A DNA stretch of 64,000 nucleotides. It comes from Halomonas sp. HAL1 (GTDB lineage: Bacteria > Pseudomonadota > Gammaproteobacteria > Pseudomonadales > Halomonadaceae). The notes under the pieces are model-generated. The model worked only from the letters and a program-made list of their open reading frames with translations, had not been told where the DNA came from and did not search any database. Numbering within the stretch: position 1 is the first letter of the stretch; each line of letters begins with the position of its first letter. This document shows positions 29,069 to 40,475 of this stretch, one piece after another. A program made the position numbers and the translations under genes. The stretch is from the NCBI RefSeq assembly GCF_030544485.1, contig NZ_CP130610.1, positions 1,860,001 through 1,924,000 of the forward strand, in the 5' to 3' direction.

Positions 29069-31825
29069 ATGGGTGACATCGCCAGAGAAATCTTGCCCGT
29101 CAATATTGAAGACGAGCTTAAACAGTCGTATCTCGACTATGCGATGAGCGTCATTATCGGCCGCGCGCTTCCAGATGTGCGGGATGGCCTTAAACCGGTT
29201 CACCGGCGTGTGCTGTTTGCCATGCATGAACTGGGTAATGACTGGAATAAACCGTACAAGAAGTCGGCGCGTGTCGTCGGCGATGTCATCGGTAAATACC
29301 ATCCGCACGGCGATAGCGCGGTTTACGACACCATCGTACGTATGGCTCAGCACTTTTCGATGCGTCATGTGCTGGTCGACGGCCAGGGTAACTTCGGTTC
29401 TATCGATGGGGATAACGCGGCTGCCATGCGTTATACCGAGGTGCGTATGTCGCGCCTTGCCCACGAACTGCTCGCTGACCTGGAAAAAGATACCGTCGAC
29501 TGGGTCGATAACTACGACGGTACCGAACGTATTCCCGCGGTATTGCCTACCAAAACGCCCAATTTGCTGATCAACGGCTCCTCGGGCATTGCGGTAGGTA
29601 TGGCAACCAATATTCCACCGCATAATATGCGTGAAGTGATTGATGGCTGCTTAGCCTTAATCGACGACTACACGCTGACCGTTGATGACCTGATGGAGTA
29701 TATCCCCGGGCCTGATTTCCCCACCGGGGCGATTATCAATGGTCGCGCGGGCATCTTGTCGGCATACCGTACCGGCCGTGGGCGTATTTATGTTCGCGCC
29801 TGCCACACCATTGAGCACCATGACAAAACCGGTCGCGATCACATTATTATTAGTGAGCTGCCGTATCAGGTGAACAAAGCGCGGTTGATCGAGAAGATTG
29901 CCGAGCTGGTGAAAGAGAAGAAAATCGAAGGCATCGCTGAGCTGCGCGATGAGTCGGATAAAGATGGTCTGCGCGTGGTCATTGAAGTTAAGCGTGGCGA
30001 GTCCGGCGAAGTGGTGGTCAATAACCTGTTTGCTCAGACACAGCTGCAGAATGTGTTCGGGATTAACATGGTGGCGCTGGAGAATGGCCAGCCCCGTACG
30101 CTGAATCTTAAAGAGATGCTGGAAGCCTTTATTCGCCACCGGCGCGAAGTGGTGACCCGGCGTACGCTGTACGAACTGAAAAAAGCCCGTGAGCGTGGGC
30201 ATTTGTTGGAAGGTTTGGCCGTCGCTATTTCGAATATCGACGAAGTGATTGAGCTGATTAAAGCCTCGCCCAATGCGGCAGAAGCGCGTGAAAAGCTGCT
30301 TGCCAAGACGTGGCAACCCGGCCAAGTAACCGCCATGTTGGAGCGGGCGGGTGCTACTTCTTGCAAGCCAGAAGAGCTGGAAGAGGGCTTTGGTCTAAAC
30401 ACCGCGGCCACGTCGTATCGGCTATCGCCTGCCCAGGCACAAGCGATTCTTGAGTTACGTCTGCACCGTTTGACGGGCCTTGAGACCGAGAAGCTGCTCG
30501 ATGAATACCTGACGATTCTTGAGAAAATTGCTGAGCTTACTGAGATTCTGGCATCGCCTGATCGGTTGATGGAAGTGATCCGGGAAGAGCTGCACGCCGT
30601 GCGTGATCAGTTTGGCGATGATCGCCGCACTGAAATCCAGGCCAGCCATTTGGATCTGTCGATTGAAGACTTGATCGCTGAAGAAGACATGGTCGTGACC
30701 GTGTCGCGCTCTGGTTACGCCAAGACCCAGCCGCTGTCGGATTATCAGGCCCAGCGCCGTGGTGGTCGCGGTAAGTCTGCCACCGCGATGAAAGATGAAG
30801 ATGTGATTGAGCACCTGCTGGTAGCGTCTACACACGACACCGTGCTGCTGTTCTCCAATCGCGGCAAAGTGTACTGGCTGAAAGTGTATGAAATGCCCAA
30901 CGCCAGCCGCGGCTCGCGTGGCAAGCCGCTGGTCAATATGCTGCCGCTGGAAGAGGGTGAGGCGGTTAATGCCATCCTGCCTGTACGTGACTACGATCCT
31001 GAGCACTATATCTTCTTTGCGACGGCTAAAGGCACCGTCAAGCGCACCAGTCTTGAACAGTTCTCGCGCCCGCGTAGCGTAGGTCTTATCGCCATTGACC
31101 TTGAAGAGGGTGATCGTTTAGTGGGTGCTGCCATTACCACCGGTAATGATCATGCCATGCTGTTGTCGTCTAACGGCAAGGCGATTCGCTTCGAAGAGGG
31201 TAAAGCCCGCGCCATGGGACGTACTGCTCGCGGCGTGCGTGGTATGCGCTTGGCAGGCGATGCGGAAGTCATCAGCTTGATTATTCCCAAGAGCCAGCAA
31301 ATCGACGCCGAAGCGGATGCCGAAGAAGAAACTCAGGATGGCGTGCAAGAGAGCGTCGTGGCCGAAACCGCCGATGGTCAGATCTACATTATGACCGCCA
31401 GTGAGAACGGTTACGGTAAGCGTACGCGCCTGGAAGAGTTCCCGCTGCGTGGCCGTGGTGGTCAGGGTGTTATCGCCATGCAAACCAGCGAGCGTAACGG
31501 TTCGCTAGTCGCGGCGATGCAGGTTTATGACAGCGATGAAATGATGCTGATTACTGACCGTGGCACGCTGGTGCGTACGCGTGTTGAAGAAGTCTCAACC
31601 ACCTCACGTAATACCCAGGGTGTGATGCTGATTCGTCTGGGTAAAGAAGAAAAATTAGTCAAAACCGTTCGTGTTGATGAGCCTGCCGAAGTCGATCTGA
31701 CCGCTCTTGAAGAAGGTGCCGAAGAGGGTGCCGAAGCTAGCCTTGATGAGCGACCTGAAGACGTTCAGGCGAGTGAATCATCCGATGACGCACAGGAACC
31801 GGGGACTGATGACACGTCATTATAA
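29069..31825 (+). CDS. gyrA: DNA gyrase subunit A
   Basis: The DNA-cleaving subunit of gyrase. The 918-residue protein begins with the usual [20 protein letters not shown], carries the catalytic Tyr in [11 protein letters not shown] and the GyrA box QRRGGRG in the C-terminal beta-pinwheel. The quinolone region reads [12 protein letters not shown], with Ser and Asp at the positions equivalent to E. coli 83 and 87, so no classical resistance change is seen. It has an acidic insertion ([13 protein letters not shown]) within the C-terminal domain and a very acidic tail. The 3' end overlaps serC by 17 bases. Confidence 0.97.
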   Translation: MGDIAREILPVNIEDELKQSYLDYAMSVIIGRALPDVRDGLKPVHRRVLFAMHELGNDWNKPYKKSARVVGDVIGKYHPHGDSAVYDTIVRMAQHFSMRHVLVDGQGNFGSIDGDNAAAMRYTEVRMSRLAHELLADLEKDTVDWVDNYDGTERIPAVLPTKTPNLLINGSSGIAVGMATNIPPHNMREVIDGCLALIDDYTLTVDDLMEYIPGPDFPTGAIINGRAGILSAYRTGRGRIYVRACHTIEHHDKTGRDHIIISELPYQVNKARLIEKIAELVKEKKIEGIAELRDESDKDGLRVVIEVKRGESGEVVVNNLFAQTQLQNVFGINMVALENGQPRTLNLKEMLEAFIRHRREVVTRRTLYELKKARERGHLLEGLAVAISNIDEVIELIKASPNAAEAREKLLAKTWQPGQVTAMLERAGATSCKPEELEEGFGLNTAATSYRLSPAQAQAILELRLHRLTGLETEKLLDEYLTILEKIAELTEILASPDRLMEVIREELHAVRDQFGDDRRTEIQASHLDLSIEDLIAEEDMVVTVSRSGYAKTQPLSDYQAQRRGGRGKSATAMKDEDVIEHLLVASTHDTVLLFSNRGKVYWLKVYEMPNASRGSRGKPLVNMLPLEEGEAVNAILPVRDYDPEHYIFFATAKGTVKRTSLEQFSRPRSVGLIAIDLEEGDRLVGAAITTGNDHAMLLSSNGKAIRFEEGKARAMGRTARGVRGMRLAGDAEVISLIIPKSQQIDAEADAEEETQDGVQESVVAETADGQIYIMTASENGYGKRTRLEEFPLRGRGGQGVIAMQTSERNGSLVAAMQVYDSDEMMLITDRGTLVRTRVEEVSTTSRNTQGVMLIRLGKEEKLVKTVRVDEPAEVDLTALEEGAEEGAEASLDERPEDVQASESSDDAQEPGTDDTSL

Positions 31826-32912
31826 TTTCTGCGCAGGGCCAGCGGCCCTGCCAGTAGCCGTACTGGAACGCGCCCGGGAAGAGTTGCTGGACTACCATGG
31901 GCGCGGCCTTTCCGTAATGGAAATGAGCCACCGCAGCGACGAGTTTGTTGCCATTGCTGAGCGTGCAGAAGCTGATTTTCGTGAGCTTCTAGGCGTGCCA
32001 GATAACTATAAAGTGCTGTTTTTGCAGGGTGGCGCCAGTATGCAATTTGCCATGCTGCCGATGAACCTGCTGGGTCAGGGCGGTAGCGGCAACTTCATTC
32101 AGACCGGTATCTGGGGCAAAAAAGCGCTTAGCGAAGCAAAGCGCCTGGGTTTCGCTTGTCATGTGGCCGCAAGCAGTGAAGCTAATGGCCATATGGCGGT
32201 GCCTGCGCTGGATACCATTAGCGTTAGCGATGACGCGGCCTATTTGCACTACACGTCGAATGAGACGATTGGCGGCTTGGAGTTTGACTATACGCCCCAT
32301 GTGCAGCGTGCCGATGGCGCTAGCGTGCCGTTGGTCTGCGATATGTCATCAAATATCCTGTCTGGGCCGATCGACGTTAGCGATTTCGGCGTGATCTACG
32401 CGGGCGCGCAGAAAAATATCGGCCCCGCTGGTTTAACGTTGGCCGTCGTTCGTGACGATTTGCTAGGCAAAGCCCAAGCCAACATTCCTTCGCTGTTTGA
32501 TTACAAAATGCTGGCCGAAGCGGGTTCGATGGTGAATACGCCGCCGACCTACGCTTGGTATTTGGCGGGCTTAGTCTTTCAGTGGCTAAAAGACGACATT
32601 GGTGGGCTAGCAGCGATGGACGCCATTAATCAGCGCAAAGCCGATAAGCTGTATGCGGCGATTGATGACAGCGACTTTTATAGCAACCCGATTGCTAAGC
32701 ACAATCGCTCGCGGATGAACGTACCGTTTGTCTTGGCCGATGCGGCGCTGGATAAAGCGTTTTTACAACAAGCCGATGCGGCGGGGCTGCTCAATTTAAA
32801 AGGCCACCGCAGCGTGGGCGGTATGCGGGCTAGCCTATATAACGCAGTGCCTGAGTCTGCGGTAGATGCGCTAATCGCATTTATGGCCGATTTCGAACAA
32901 ACAAGGGGCTAA
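31809..32912 (+). CDS. serC: Phosphoserine aminotransferase
   Basis: A PLP enzyme that makes 3-phosphoserine in serine synthesis and serves pyridoxine synthesis. The 367-residue protein starts [15 protein letters not shown]; the PLP Lys is in [16 protein letters not shown] 31809 is chosen because the family N-terminus begins there; it lies inside the gyrA 3' end, with GGAACCGGGG acting as a purine-rich ribosome site. The operon continues to pheA after 5 bases. Confidence 0.95.
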   Translation: MTRHYNFCAGPAALPVAVLERAREELLDYHGRGLSVMEMSHRSDEFVAIAERAEADFRELLGVPDNYKVLFLQGGASMQFAMLPMNLLGQGGSGNFIQTGIWGKKALSEAKRLGFACHVAASSEANGHMAVPALDTISVSDDAAYLHYTSNETIGGLEFDYTPHVQRADGASVPLVCDMSSNILSGPIDVSDFGVIYAGAQKNIGPAGLTLAVVRDDLLGKAQANIPSLFDYKMLAEAGSMVNTPPTYAWYLAGLVFQWLKDDIGGLAAMDAINQRKADKLYAAIDDSDFYSNPIAKHNRSRMNVPFVLADAALDKAFLQQADAAGLLNLKGHRSVGGMRASLYNAVPESAVDALIAFMADFEQTRG

Positions 32913-32917
32913 ACACC

Positions 32918-34009
32918 ATGTCCGACACGTCGATCAATCTGGATGAGCTGCGCCAGCGAATCGATCAGCTCGATAGCGATATTCTGAATCTTATCAGCGA
33001 GCGCGCCAGTTGTGCCCAGCAAGTGGCGCATGTGAAGCTGGCCGAAGATAAAGATGCGGTGTTCTACCGCCCTGAGCGAGAAGCGCAGGTGCTGCGGCGC
33101 ATCATGGCCTTGAATAAAGGCCCACTTGATTCAGAAGAGATGGCGCGCTTGTTTCGCGAAATCATGTCGGCGTGTTTGGCACTTGAACAGCCGGTTAAGG
33201 TGGCCTACTTAGGCCCTGAGGGCACTTTCACTCAGCAGGCGGCGCTCAAGCACTTTGGTGAAAGTGCGGTTAGCCTGCCTATGGCAGCCATTGACGAAGT
33301 GTTTCGTGAAGTTGAGGCGGGCGCCGTGCATTACGGCGTGGTGCCGGTGGAAAACTCCACCGAAGGGGTGGTCAACCACACTCTTGACACCTTTATGGAC
33401 TCTTCCATCAAAATTTGTGGCGAGGTGGTGCTGCGTATTCACCATCATCTGCTGGTCAGTGAAACGACCCGCCGCGATAAAGTCTCGCGTATCTACTCGC
33501 ACCCGCAGTCGTTTGCCCAGTGCCGTAAATGGCTGGATGCTCACTATCCCCATGCGGAGCGAGTGCCGGTTTCCTCTAATGCGGAAGCGGCTAAGTTAGT
33601 CAAAACCGAGTGGCATAGTGCGGCGATTGCAGGTGATATGGCGGCCAAGCTTTATGGGCTTGAGCACATTGCCGAAAAAATTGAAGACAGCCCGGATAAC
33701 TCCACGCGGTTTTTGATTATTGGCAACCAGGATGTGCCCATGGCAGGAGAGGATAAAACCTCTATTGTGGTTGCCATGCGCAATCAGCCGGGTACTTTGC
33801 ACGCGTTACTGGAGCCGTTCCATCGCCATCAGATTGATTTAACGCGCCTTGAAACACGTCCTTCGCGCACTGGTGTGTGGAACTACGTCTTTTTTATCGA
33901 CTTTAAAGGCCATCGTGATGAGCCCAAGGTCGCGGCGGTGCTTGAAGAGGTGCAGCTGCGGGCGGCGGACTTGCGTGTGCTAGGTTCCTACCCGATAGGC
34001 GTGCTGTGA
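32918..34009 (+). CDS. pheA: Chorismate mutase / prephenate dehydratase (P-protein)
   Basis: A 363-residue bifunctional enzyme of phenylalanine synthesis. The AroQ chorismate mutase occupies about residues 1-90 (LRQRIDQLDSDILNLISERA). The dehydratase follows with YLGPEGTFTQQAA, VPVENSTEGVVNHTLD and the catalytic Thr in DNSTRFLIIG. The C-terminal ACT domain has LTRLETRPSRTGVWNYVFF, the Phe-feedback ESRP region in variant form ETRP. It overlaps the tyrA-aroA fusion by four bases. Confidence 0.96.
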   Translation: MSDTSINLDELRQRIDQLDSDILNLISERASCAQQVAHVKLAEDKDAVFYRPEREAQVLRRIMALNKGPLDSEEMARLFREIMSACLALEQPVKVAYLGPEGTFTQQAALKHFGESAVSLPMAAIDEVFREVEAGAVHYGVVPVENSTEGVVNHTLDTFMDSSIKICGEVVLRIHHHLLVSETTRRDKVSRIYSHPQSFAQCRKWLDAHYPHAERVPVSSNAEAAKLVKTEWHSAAIAGDMAAKLYGLEHIAEKIEDSPDNSTRFLIIGNQDVPMAGEDKTSIVVAMRNQPGTLHALLEPFHRHQIDLTRLETRPSRTGVWNYVFFIDFKGHRDEPKVAAVLEEVQLRAADLRVLGSYPIGVL

Positions 34010-36294
34010 CGTTAATGGTCGAAGGCAGCGTAACAACATCATCTTGTCATGAGTCGCGCTTACTAATTGTGGGGCTGGGATTGATTGGTGGTTCGCTTGC
34101 GGCTGCACTGCGCGCTTCAGGGTTTAAGGGGCAAATCGTTGCCTGTGATCCTGATAAAGATGAAATCGCCCGCGGTATAGAGATGGGGCTGATCGACTCA
34201 GGTGGCACCCATCTTGCGGAGCAAGTGAGTGGCGCTACGATGGTGGTGCTGGCTGTGCCGGTGCTGGCAATGGAAAGTGTAATGGCCCATTTGGCGGGTG
34301 CCCTGGCATCTGCGTCACCAAGTGTGGTTATTACCGATGTCGGTAGTACCAAAGCCACTATCCGCGCCTGCGCCCAAAGAGTATTTGGTCAAGTGCCTAC
34401 TAATATGGTGTTAGGGCACCCCATCGCCGGCTCAGAGAAAAGCGGTGTGGCGGCGGCGAATCCACGCCTTTATGTGGATCATAAGGTGATTCTTACCCCC
34501 GAAACCAACGTAGATGCCGACGCTTTGATACGCGTGCGTTGCTTATGGGAAGCCTGCGGCGCCGATGTCCTGGAAATGGACGTAGAGCGACATGATCAAG
34601 TGTTGGCGCGTACCAGTCATTTGCCGCACCTGCTGGCATTTTCACTGGTGGATACGTTGGCACGCCAGGATGAGCGGCTAGATATTTTCCGTTACGCAGC
34701 GGGCGGTTTTCGCGATTTTACCCGTATCGCGGGTAGCGACCCGGTGATGTGGCGGGATATTTTTATCGCTAATAAGCAGGCGGTATTGGCATCGCTGGAT
34801 GATTTTGAAGCAGGGCTTGAGCGACTGCGTCATGCGGTAGAAACCGGTGACAGTGACGCGCTGATAGCCACCTTTGACCGGGCAAGCCATGCCCGGCACT
34901 ATTTCGACTCTTTATTGAACAAAACCAGTTACCAGGCGGAATACCATATGCAACCACAAGGTAAGGTTACCTACCGTGTGCAGCCGGGCGGCCAAGCCCA
35001 GGGACGTTTGCGCGTACCCGGTGATAAATCCATGTCGCACCGATCCATTATGCTGGGGGCGCTGGCAGAGGGCGTCACTGAAGTTAAAGGCTTTCTGGAA
35101 GGCGAAGATAGTCTGGCGACGCTGCAGGCGTTTCGCGAAATGGGTGTGGCGATCGAAGGCCCGCATCAGGGTAAAGTCACCATTCATGGTGTGGGTATGC
35201 ACGGCTTAAAAGCGCCCGCGGGTCCGCTCTATGTAGGCAACTCGGGCACCGCCATGCGGCTGTTTTCCGGCCTTCTCGCGGGTCAGGCGTTTGATAGCGA
35301 GCTGACGGGCGATGAGTCGCTGACCAAGCGCCCCATGGGCCGCGTGGCTGACCCGCTACGCCTAATGGGGGCCACCATTGATACTGCGGAAGGCGGACGC
35401 CCACCGCTGAAAATTCACGGCGGCGCTAATCTTAAGGGCATTCATTATGATATGCCCATGGCCAGTGCTCAGGTGAAATCCTGCCTGCTGTTGGCAGGGC
35501 TCTACGCTGAAGGCGAAACCCGTGTACGTGAGCCAGCGCCCACACGCGACCACACCGAGCGTATGCTCAATGGTTTTGGCTATACGGTTTCTCGTAAAGG
35601 CGATACCTGCTGGCTGCAGGGAGGCGGTAAGCTAACAGCGGGCCCGATTGATGTGCCTTCTGATATCTCTTCTGCAACGTTTTTCTTAGTCGCGGCGGCT
35701 ATCACTCCGGGTTCTGATATTACCCTTGAGCATGTAGGCATTAATCCCACACGAATTGGTGTCATCAATATTCTGCATTTGATGGGGGCCGATTTAACGC
35801 TTGAAAATGAACGTGAGGTAGGCGGCGAGCCGGTGGCCGATATTCGTATTCGCTATGCGCCACTGAAAGGGATCGACATTCCTGTTGATCAAGTCCCATT
35901 AGCGATTGATGAATTTCCTGCCCTCTTTATTGCTGCCGCCAACGCAAACGGTGTAACCCGTCTAAGAGGCGCAGAAGAGCTGCGTGTTAAAGAGTCTGAT
36001 CGCCTCCAGGCAATGGCGGATGGCATGGCCATCTTGGGTGTTAAACACACTCTACTTGATGACGGTATCGATATTGCCGGCAACGGTAATGCCGAAGTGG
36101 CCAGTTATGGTGGTGGGCGTATCGATAGCCTGGGTGATCACCGTATTGCCATGGCGTTTGCGGTTGCATCGCTGCGGGCGAGTGCAGAAATTGATATTGA
36201 AGACTGCGCTAATGTGGCGACCTCTTTCCCTGATTTCGTTGAATTAGCCACGCGTATTGGTATGGGTGTTAATGTGGAGGGCGCGCATGAATGA
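34006..36294 (+). CDS. Prephenate dehydrogenase / EPSP synthase fusion
   Basis: A 762-residue fusion. Residues 1-305 are a TyrA-type dehydrogenase with nucleotide motif [16 protein letters not shown] and [12 protein letters not shown]. From about residue 315 ([15 protein letters not shown]) it is Aro[26 protein letters not shown] and the late active-site [14 protein letters not shown]. The same fusion is known in Pseudomonas and relatives. The start is GTG 34006 overlapping pheA (GTGA) or ATG 34015. An aromatic aminotransferase (hisC-type) often found just before it is absent here. An internal ATG at the AroA junction (about 34948) could allow separate AroA, but no strong ribosome site precedes it. 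Confidence 0.95.
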   Translation: MTLMVEGSVTTSSCHESRLLIVGLGLIGGSLAAALRASGFKGQIVACDPDKDEIARGIEMGLIDSGGTHLAEQVSGATMVVLAVPVLAMESVMAHLAGALASASPSVVITDVGSTKATIRACAQRVFGQVPTNMVLGHPIAGSEKSGVAAANPRLYVDHKVILTPETNVDADALIRVRCLWEACGADVLEMDVERHDQVLARTSHLPHLLAFSLVDTLARQDERLDIFRYAAGGFRDFTRIAGSDPVMWRDIFIANKQAVLASLDDFEAGLERLRHAVETGDSDALIATFDRASHARHYFDSLLNKTSYQAEYHMQPQGKVTYRVQPGGQAQGRLRVPGDKSMSHRSIMLGALAEGVTEVKGFLEGEDSLATLQAFREMGVAIEGPHQGKVTIHGVGMHGLKAPAGPLYVGNSGTAMRLFSGLLAGQAFDSELTGDESLTKRPMGRVADPLRLMGATIDTAEGGRPPLKIHGGANLKGIHYDMPMASAQVKSCLLLAGLYAEGETRVREPAPTRDHTERMLNGFGYTVSRKGDTCWLQGGGKLTAGPIDVPSDISSATFFLVAAAITPGSDITLEHVGINPTRIGVINILHLMGADLTLENEREVGGEPVADIRIRYAPLKGIDIPVDQVPLAIDEFPALFIAAANANGVTRLRGAEELRVKESDRLQAMADGMAILGVKHTLLDDGIDIAGNGNAEVASYGGGRIDSLGDHRIAMAFAVASLRASAEIDIEDCANVATSFPDFVELATRIGMGVNVEGAHE

Positions 36295-36985
36295 TCGCGC
36301 TTCAGCTGTTCCAGTGCTCACCATTGATGGCCCAGGCGGGGCGGGTAAGGGCACCATTAGTGGTTTAGTCGCGGAACGCCTGGGCTGGCATTTACTGGAT
36401 AGTGGCGCACTTTATCGGCTGACGGCTCAAGCAGCGGTTAAGCATAACGTAGCCGTTGACGATGAGGCTGGGCTTGCCCGCTTAGCGGAGCAGTTAGATG
36501 TGGCCTTTCCGGTTGAAGATGGTCAGCCACGAACGCTACTAGAAGGTGAAGATGTTGGTCAGGTGATTCGTACCGAACAGGCTGGGGAGCGTGCCTCGCA
36601 AGTAGCGGCGCTTCCTGCCGTGCGTCAGGCATTGCTGCAGCGGCAGCGCGATTTTTGCCAAGCGCCAGGGTTGGTGGCCGATGGCCGCGATATGGGCACA
36701 GTGGTGTTTCCCGACGCCACGCTAAAGATTTTTTTAACGGCAAGTGCCGATGAACGGGCACGTCGGCGTCATCTGCAGTTGCAGGAAGCCGGGGTGAATG
36801 CTAGTCTTTCGAGTCTTTTAAAGGAGATTCAGGCACGCGATGCACGCGACACGCAACGCAGCGTGGCCCCTCTCAAGCCGGCAGATGATGCCATTACGCT
36901 TGATAGCACGCGTCTGAGCATACCGGAAGTGGTTGATCGACTGACCGAACTGCTCGCCCAAAGAGGGCTGGTAAGCGGCGTATGA
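36287..36985 (+). CDS. cmk: Cytidylate kinase
   Basis: It phosphorylates CMP/dCMP. The 232-residue protein has P-loop [15 protein letters not shown], the CMP-binding [15 protein letters not shown] and the lid region [12 protein letters not shown] chose ATG 36287 with GGAGGGCG upstream; it overlaps the fusion gene by 8 bases, placing cmk in the same operon. Confidence 0.96.
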   Translation: MNDRASAVPVLTIDGPGGAGKGTISGLVAERLGWHLLDSGALYRLTAQAAVKHNVAVDDEAGLARLAEQLDVAFPVEDGQPRTLLEGEDVGQVIRTEQAGERASQVAALPAVRQALLQRQRDFCQAPGLVADGRDMGTVVFPDATLKIFLTASADERARRRHLQLQEAGVNASLSSLLKEIQARDARDTQRSVAPLKPADDAITLDSTRLSIPEVVDRLTELLAQRGLVSGV

Positions 36986-37168
36986 TTCTCCCTTGCGGCG
37001 CTTTTGGATAGGTGTCACGACGTGGCAGGGCACTAAACTCACATCGGTGAGCCCGGTCAGGTCTAACCAGCGTTAACACCCCCAAAGGCTGAGTGACATT
37101 AGGCCCGCACTTGCTGGTGGTGCGGAGAAGGCATTTATGCCTCAACAACGTAATTACGTAGGAACACC
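36986..37168 (+). promoter_or_regulatory. rpsA leader region
   Basis: A 183-bp noncoding leader ahead of rpsA. It contains small hairpins, such as CCGCAC with GTGCGG at about 37105-37125 and GGCATTTATGCC at 37130-37141, immediately before the ribosome binding site. S1 represses its own mRNA through a structured leader in other gammaproteobacteria, so autoregulation is plausible. I see no promoter of high confidence. Confidence 0.4.
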
Positions 37169-38848
37169 ATGAGCGAAAGCTTTGCTGAGCTGTTTGAACA
37201 GTCTCTTAACGACATCAACATGGAGCCAGGCGCTATTGTCGCGGCTCAGGTTGTCGACATTGACGGTGACTGGGTTACTGTCAACGCTGGCCTAAAATCT
37301 GAAGGTCAGATTCCAGCGTCACAATTCCGCGATGAACACGGTAACCTGAACATCGCTATCGGTGACGACGTGCACGTTGCACTGGAAGCCGTTGAAGATG
37401 GCTTCGGTGAGACGCGTCTGTCTCGTGAAAAAGCCAAGCGTGCAGAAGCTTGGAAGATTCTGGAAGCAGCCTTCGAGAAAGACGAAATCATCAAGGGCGT
37501 TATTAACGGTAAGGTTAAAGGCGGCTTCACAGTTGAAGTTGACTCTATCCGTGCCTTCTTGCCTGGCTCGTTGGTTGACGTTCGTCCGGTTCGCGACACT
37601 GCGCACCTGGAAAATAAAGAGCTGGACTTCAAAGTCATCAAGCTTGATCCGAAGCGCAACAACGTTGTGGTATCACGTCGTGCGGTTCTGGAAGCAGAGA
37701 ACAGTGCCGAGCGCGAAGCGCTGCTGGCAACTCTGCAAGAAGGCCAGCAGATCAAGGGTATCGTTAAGAACCTGACAGACTACGGCGCTTTCGTAGACCT
37801 AGGTGGTGTTGACGGCCTGCTGCACATTACAGACATGGCGTGGAAGCGTATTAAGCATCCGTCCGAAATCGTTGCCGTTGGCGACGAGATCAACGTCAAG
37901 GTTCTGAAGTTTGACCGTGAGCGCAATCGCGTTTCACTGGGTCTGAAGCAGTTGGGCGAAGATCCGTGGGTCAACATTAAAGAGCGTTACCCAGAAGGCA
38001 TGAAAGTACACGCAGTCGTCACTAACCTGACTGACTACGGTTGCTTTGCCGAGCTGGAAGAGGGTGTTGAAGGTCTGGTTCACGTGTCTGAAATGGACTG
38101 GACTAACAAAAACATCCATCCGTCTAAAGTCGTTCAAGTGGGCGATGATGTTGACGTCATGGTGTTGGATATCGACGAAGAGCGTCGTCGTATTTCTCTG
38201 GGTATCAAGCAGTGTACTGCTAACCCGTGGGAAACCTTCAACACTGACTACAACAAGGGCGATCGCGTTTCAGGTACTATCAAGTCGATCACTGACTTCG
38301 GTATCTTTATCGGCCTAGAAGGCGGTATCGACGGTCTGGTTCACCTGTCTGATATTTCTTGGACTGATACTGGCGAAGAAGCCGTACGCAGCTTTAAGAA
38401 AGGTGACGAAGCTGAAGCCGTAATCCTGTCTATTGATCCTGAGCGTGAGCGTATCTCGCTGGGCATCAAGCAGATGGATTCTGACCCCGTTGCTGAGTAC
38501 TTGTCAGTCAACGATAAGGGCAGCATCGTAACGGGTCGCGTCATTGAAGTTGATGCTAAAGAAGCTCAAGTTGAATTGGCGACTGACGTTATTGCTGTGC
38601 TGAAAGCCTCTGAAATTAGTGCTGATCGCGTAGAAGATGCGCGCAATGTACTGAATGAAGGCGACAGCGTAGAAGCCCGTATCGTGAGTGTTGATCGCAA
38701 GAGCCGTCAGATTAACCTGTCGGTAAAAGCGAAAGACCAGGATGATACGCGTCAGAACTTGAAGAAGATGCGTGAGCAAGAGCCAGAAACTGCGGGTGGC
38801 CCGACTACAATCGGCGACCTGATCAAGCAGCAGATGGGCCAAGACTAA
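37169..38848 (+). CDS. rpsA: 30S ribosomal protein S1
   Basis: The 559-residue protein has six S1 (OB) repeats; clear repeat segments include [40 protein letters not shown] and [20 protein letters not shown]. It binds mRNA on the small subunit and helps initiation. The length fits the six-domain proteobacterial form. A strong terminator follows 23 bases after the stop. Confidence 0.97.
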   Translation: MSESFAELFEQSLNDINMEPGAIVAAQVVDIDGDWVTVNAGLKSEGQIPASQFRDEHGNLNIAIGDDVHVALEAVEDGFGETRLSREKAKRAEAWKILEAAFEKDEIIKGVINGKVKGGFTVEVDSIRAFLPGSLVDVRPVRDTAHLENKELDFKVIKLDPKRNNVVVSRRAVLEAENSAEREALLATLQEGQQIKGIVKNLTDYGAFVDLGGVDGLLHITDMAWKRIKHPSEIVAVGDEINVKVLKFDRERNRVSLGLKQLGEDPWVNIKERYPEGMKVHAVVTNLTDYGCFAELEEGVEGLVHVSEMDWTNKNIHPSKVVQVGDDVDVMVLDIDEERRRISLGIKQCTANPWETFNTDYNKGDRVSGTIKSITDFGIFIGLEGGIDGLVHLSDISWTDTGEEAVRSFKKGDEAEAVILSIDPERERISLGIKQMDSDPVAEYLSVNDKGSIVTGRVIEVDAKEAQVELATDVIAVLKASEISADRVEDARNVLNEGDSVEARIVSVDRKSRQINLSVKAKDQDDTRQNLKKMREQEPETAGGPTTIGDLIKQQMGQD

Positions 38849-38871
38849 TTATCGATTAGTTATTGGTTGAT

Positions 38872-38901
38872 AAAAACGCCGCCCTTATGGGCGGCGTTTT
38901 T
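38872..38901 (+). terminator. rpsA terminator
   Basis: A perfect 13-bp stem AAAAACGCCGCCC / GGGCGGCGTTTTT with a TTAT loop. It works in both directions in principle. Confidence 0.9.
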
Positions 38902-39011
38902 GTTTGTAAGTGTTGATCGCTTCTAATAGACGACACATAGATTCACATAGCAATGATGAGCTATTAGGGTTATAAAACACTTTAAATAGCAGTTGTGTTT
39001 TTAAAAAACGA

Positions 39012-39040
39012 TTAGTAATTGAGTAAAAATCAACTAGACT
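39012..39040 (+). promoter_or_regulatory. Candidate mvaT promoter
   Basis: TTAGTA and TAGACT with a 17-base spacer, in an AT-rich stretch after the rpsA terminator. The -35 is weak. Confidence 0.35.
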
Positions 39041-39123
39041 GTTGTCAGTTACTCTTTTTACAGCAATAATGTCCCAGCATTCTGAACTAGTGGGTGCCAA
39101 GGTTGTCAAGTTAGCACCTAAGC

Positions 39124-39168
39124 CAGTTGAACCCCTTTCAGTTGGACCCCGTTCAGTTGGATACGATA
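39124..39168 (+). repeat. Three 15-bp direct repeats in the mvaT leader
   Basis: CAGTTGaacccc, CAGTTGgacccc and CAGTTGgatacg begin at 39124, 39139 and 39154, with an exact 15-base period, just before the mvaT ribosome site. They lie in the transcribed leader if the promoter call is right, so they may be an operator or an RNA element. Confidence 0.6.
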
Positions 39169-39182
39169 CTAAAGGAATCCCG

Positions 39183-39557
39183 ATGTCATTACTTAACGAA
39201 TATATCCAAAAAGAACAGCAGCTGAAGCAGCTTCAAGAAGACCTACAGCGCTTAGAAGGCGATCAGCGTCTTAAAAGCGAGTTGGAATTCAAGGCCAAAC
39301 TTGAAGCGCTTATGACTGAGTTCGGCAAGCGTCCTAGTGACGTCATTGCTTTATTAGATCCCGCTTCTGACCAGCGTAGTGTTAAAACGACGGCTAGTGG
39401 CAATGCGCGCCGTAAGCGTCGTCTTAAAATTTATAAAAACCCTAAAACTGGGGAAGTCATCGAAACGCGCGGCGGCAATCATAAAGGTCTGCGTAGCTGG
39501 AAGGATGAGTACGGTGATGAAGCCGTCGAATCCTGGCTGGTTCGCATGGAAGATTAA
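39183..39557 (+). CDS. mvaT: MvaT-family H-NS-like nucleoid protein
   Basis: A xenogeneic silencer that oligomerises on AT-rich DNA. The 124-residue protein has the same length as Pseudomonas MvaT and matches its layout: MSLLNEYIQKEQQLKQLQE coiled coil, ELEFKAKLEALMTEFGKRP central dimerisation region, basic linker ARRKRRLKIYKNP, and DNA-binding end GEVIETRGGNHKGLRSWKDE. ATG 39183 has AAGGAAT upstream. The AT-rich islands to the right (pglX centre, darT-like gene) are natural targets for such a silencer. Confidence 0.92.
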   Translation: MSLLNEYIQKEQQLKQLQEDLQRLEGDQRLKSELEFKAKLEALMTEFGKRPSDVIALLDPASDQRSVKTTASGNARRKRRLKIYKNPKTGEVIETRGGNHKGLRSWKDEYGDEAVESWLVRMED

Positions 39558-39567
39558 GCAAGTTAAT

Positions 39568-39602
39568 AACCGGCATTTCTTTACAGGAGTGCCGGTTTTT
39601 TA
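39568..39602 (+). terminator. mvaT terminator
   Basis: AACCGGCA pairs with TGCCGGTT across a 14-base loop, followed by a T-run (TTTTTT). Confidence 0.8.
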
Positions 39603-39632
39603 TGATCTCTGCTCAGCGGTGCCTCAAAGACG

Positions 39633-40475
39633 TTATCCTTCCTGCTGGCCTATAAGCGGGAGCCGAAGCTCTAAATAATGTGCTTTCCATAATACCTGAG
39701 GCGGTTGGCCGCTTACGTGAAAGCTATCCTGACTGTAAAGCAAGTGCGTGATGGTATGCGCCAATGCATCATGAAGATCAGCTAAATCACCAAAGCGCGT
39801 ACTTGAATAGTAATGGGTTGGAATATCGACCCGCCGATAAGGCAACGGTAAGGCAATGTCTTGAGCGTTATCTGTTTGTTCAAGGTAGAGGCCTACGTCT
39901 GTGCGGTTAGAATGAAAATAATCATTATTAAGCGCATCCACTTTGGCCGATAGTATATCAGGCAATGAAATGGTGGTTGTCGATAGGCGTAATCGCGCCT
40001 GTAAGCAGGCTAGCTGCTTGTTGTGGTAGCTTGCATCCCCTAGCCCTTTAATATGCTCGGGAGCTTGATAGAGGCGCATTAGGATAATTTGGCGGTCACT
40101 GGCTTTTTGGATATCTGTCTTGAAGCCTGGATTAGGCATCGAGCGTGACAATGCGCTTTTTAGTGATTGCCGAAAATTGCGTGGCCTGAGCTGATAGCGA
40201 CGCTGAAATGCACGTGAAAAGGATGAATGGTTATGATACCCACAACGTATCGCAATTTGCGCTATATTGAGAGGCGTAAGGGCTAACAATACAGCCGCCC
40301 GTTCTAACCGTCTTTTTTCGCGGTAGGCGCTCGGCCTAATGTGAAAGCTTTGGCGAAATTGGCGCCGTACTTGGGAAGACGAGTAACCAATATGGTTAGC
40401 AAGGTCTTCAATGCCGAGTGGCTTGTCAAGTGTGTCCTGCAGCCAGATCTCAGCTCGTGTCATCGCGTTGAACAT
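39633..40475 (-). CDS. AraC-family transcriptional regulator
   Basis: A 280-residue regulator with the DNA-binding domain at the N-terminus, as in Rob. The first helix-turn-helix is IEDLANHIGYSSSQVRRQFR, and the second is NIAQIAIRCGYHNHSSFSRA followed by FQRRYQLRPRNFR. The C-terminal ~160 residues resemble a ligand-binding (GyrI-like) region but are not clearly recognised. I chose ATG 40475 because GAGAGG lies just upstream. It is convergent with mvaT. The target genes are unknown. Confidence 0.85.
   Translation of the reverse strand: MFNAMTRAEIWLQDTLDKPLGIEDLANHIGYSSSQVRRQFRQSFHIRPSAYREKRRLERAAVLLALTPLNIAQIAIRCGYHNHSSFSRAFQRRYQLRPRNFRQSLKSALSRSMPNPGFKTDIQKASDRQIILMRLYQAPEHIKGLGDASYHNKQLACLQARLRLSTTTISLPDILSAKVDALNNDYFHSNRTDVGLYLEQTDNAQDIALPLPYRRVDIPTHYYSSTRFGDLADLHDALAHTITHLLYSQDSFHVSGQPPQVLWKAHYLELRLPLIGQQEG

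Noticed and set aside
30455..31006. A minus-strand frame inside gyrA
   Set aside because: It mirrors gyrA codon structure and has no start signal of its own; similar mirrored frames occur across the window.
29069..31825. Possible quinolone-resistance change in gyrA
   Set aside because: The region reads [12 protein letters not shown], with the sensitive Ser and Asp residues.
34006..36294. Two separate genes tyrA and aroA
   Set aside because: One uninterrupted frame of 762 codons spans both domains, and the same fusion is known in related bacteria.
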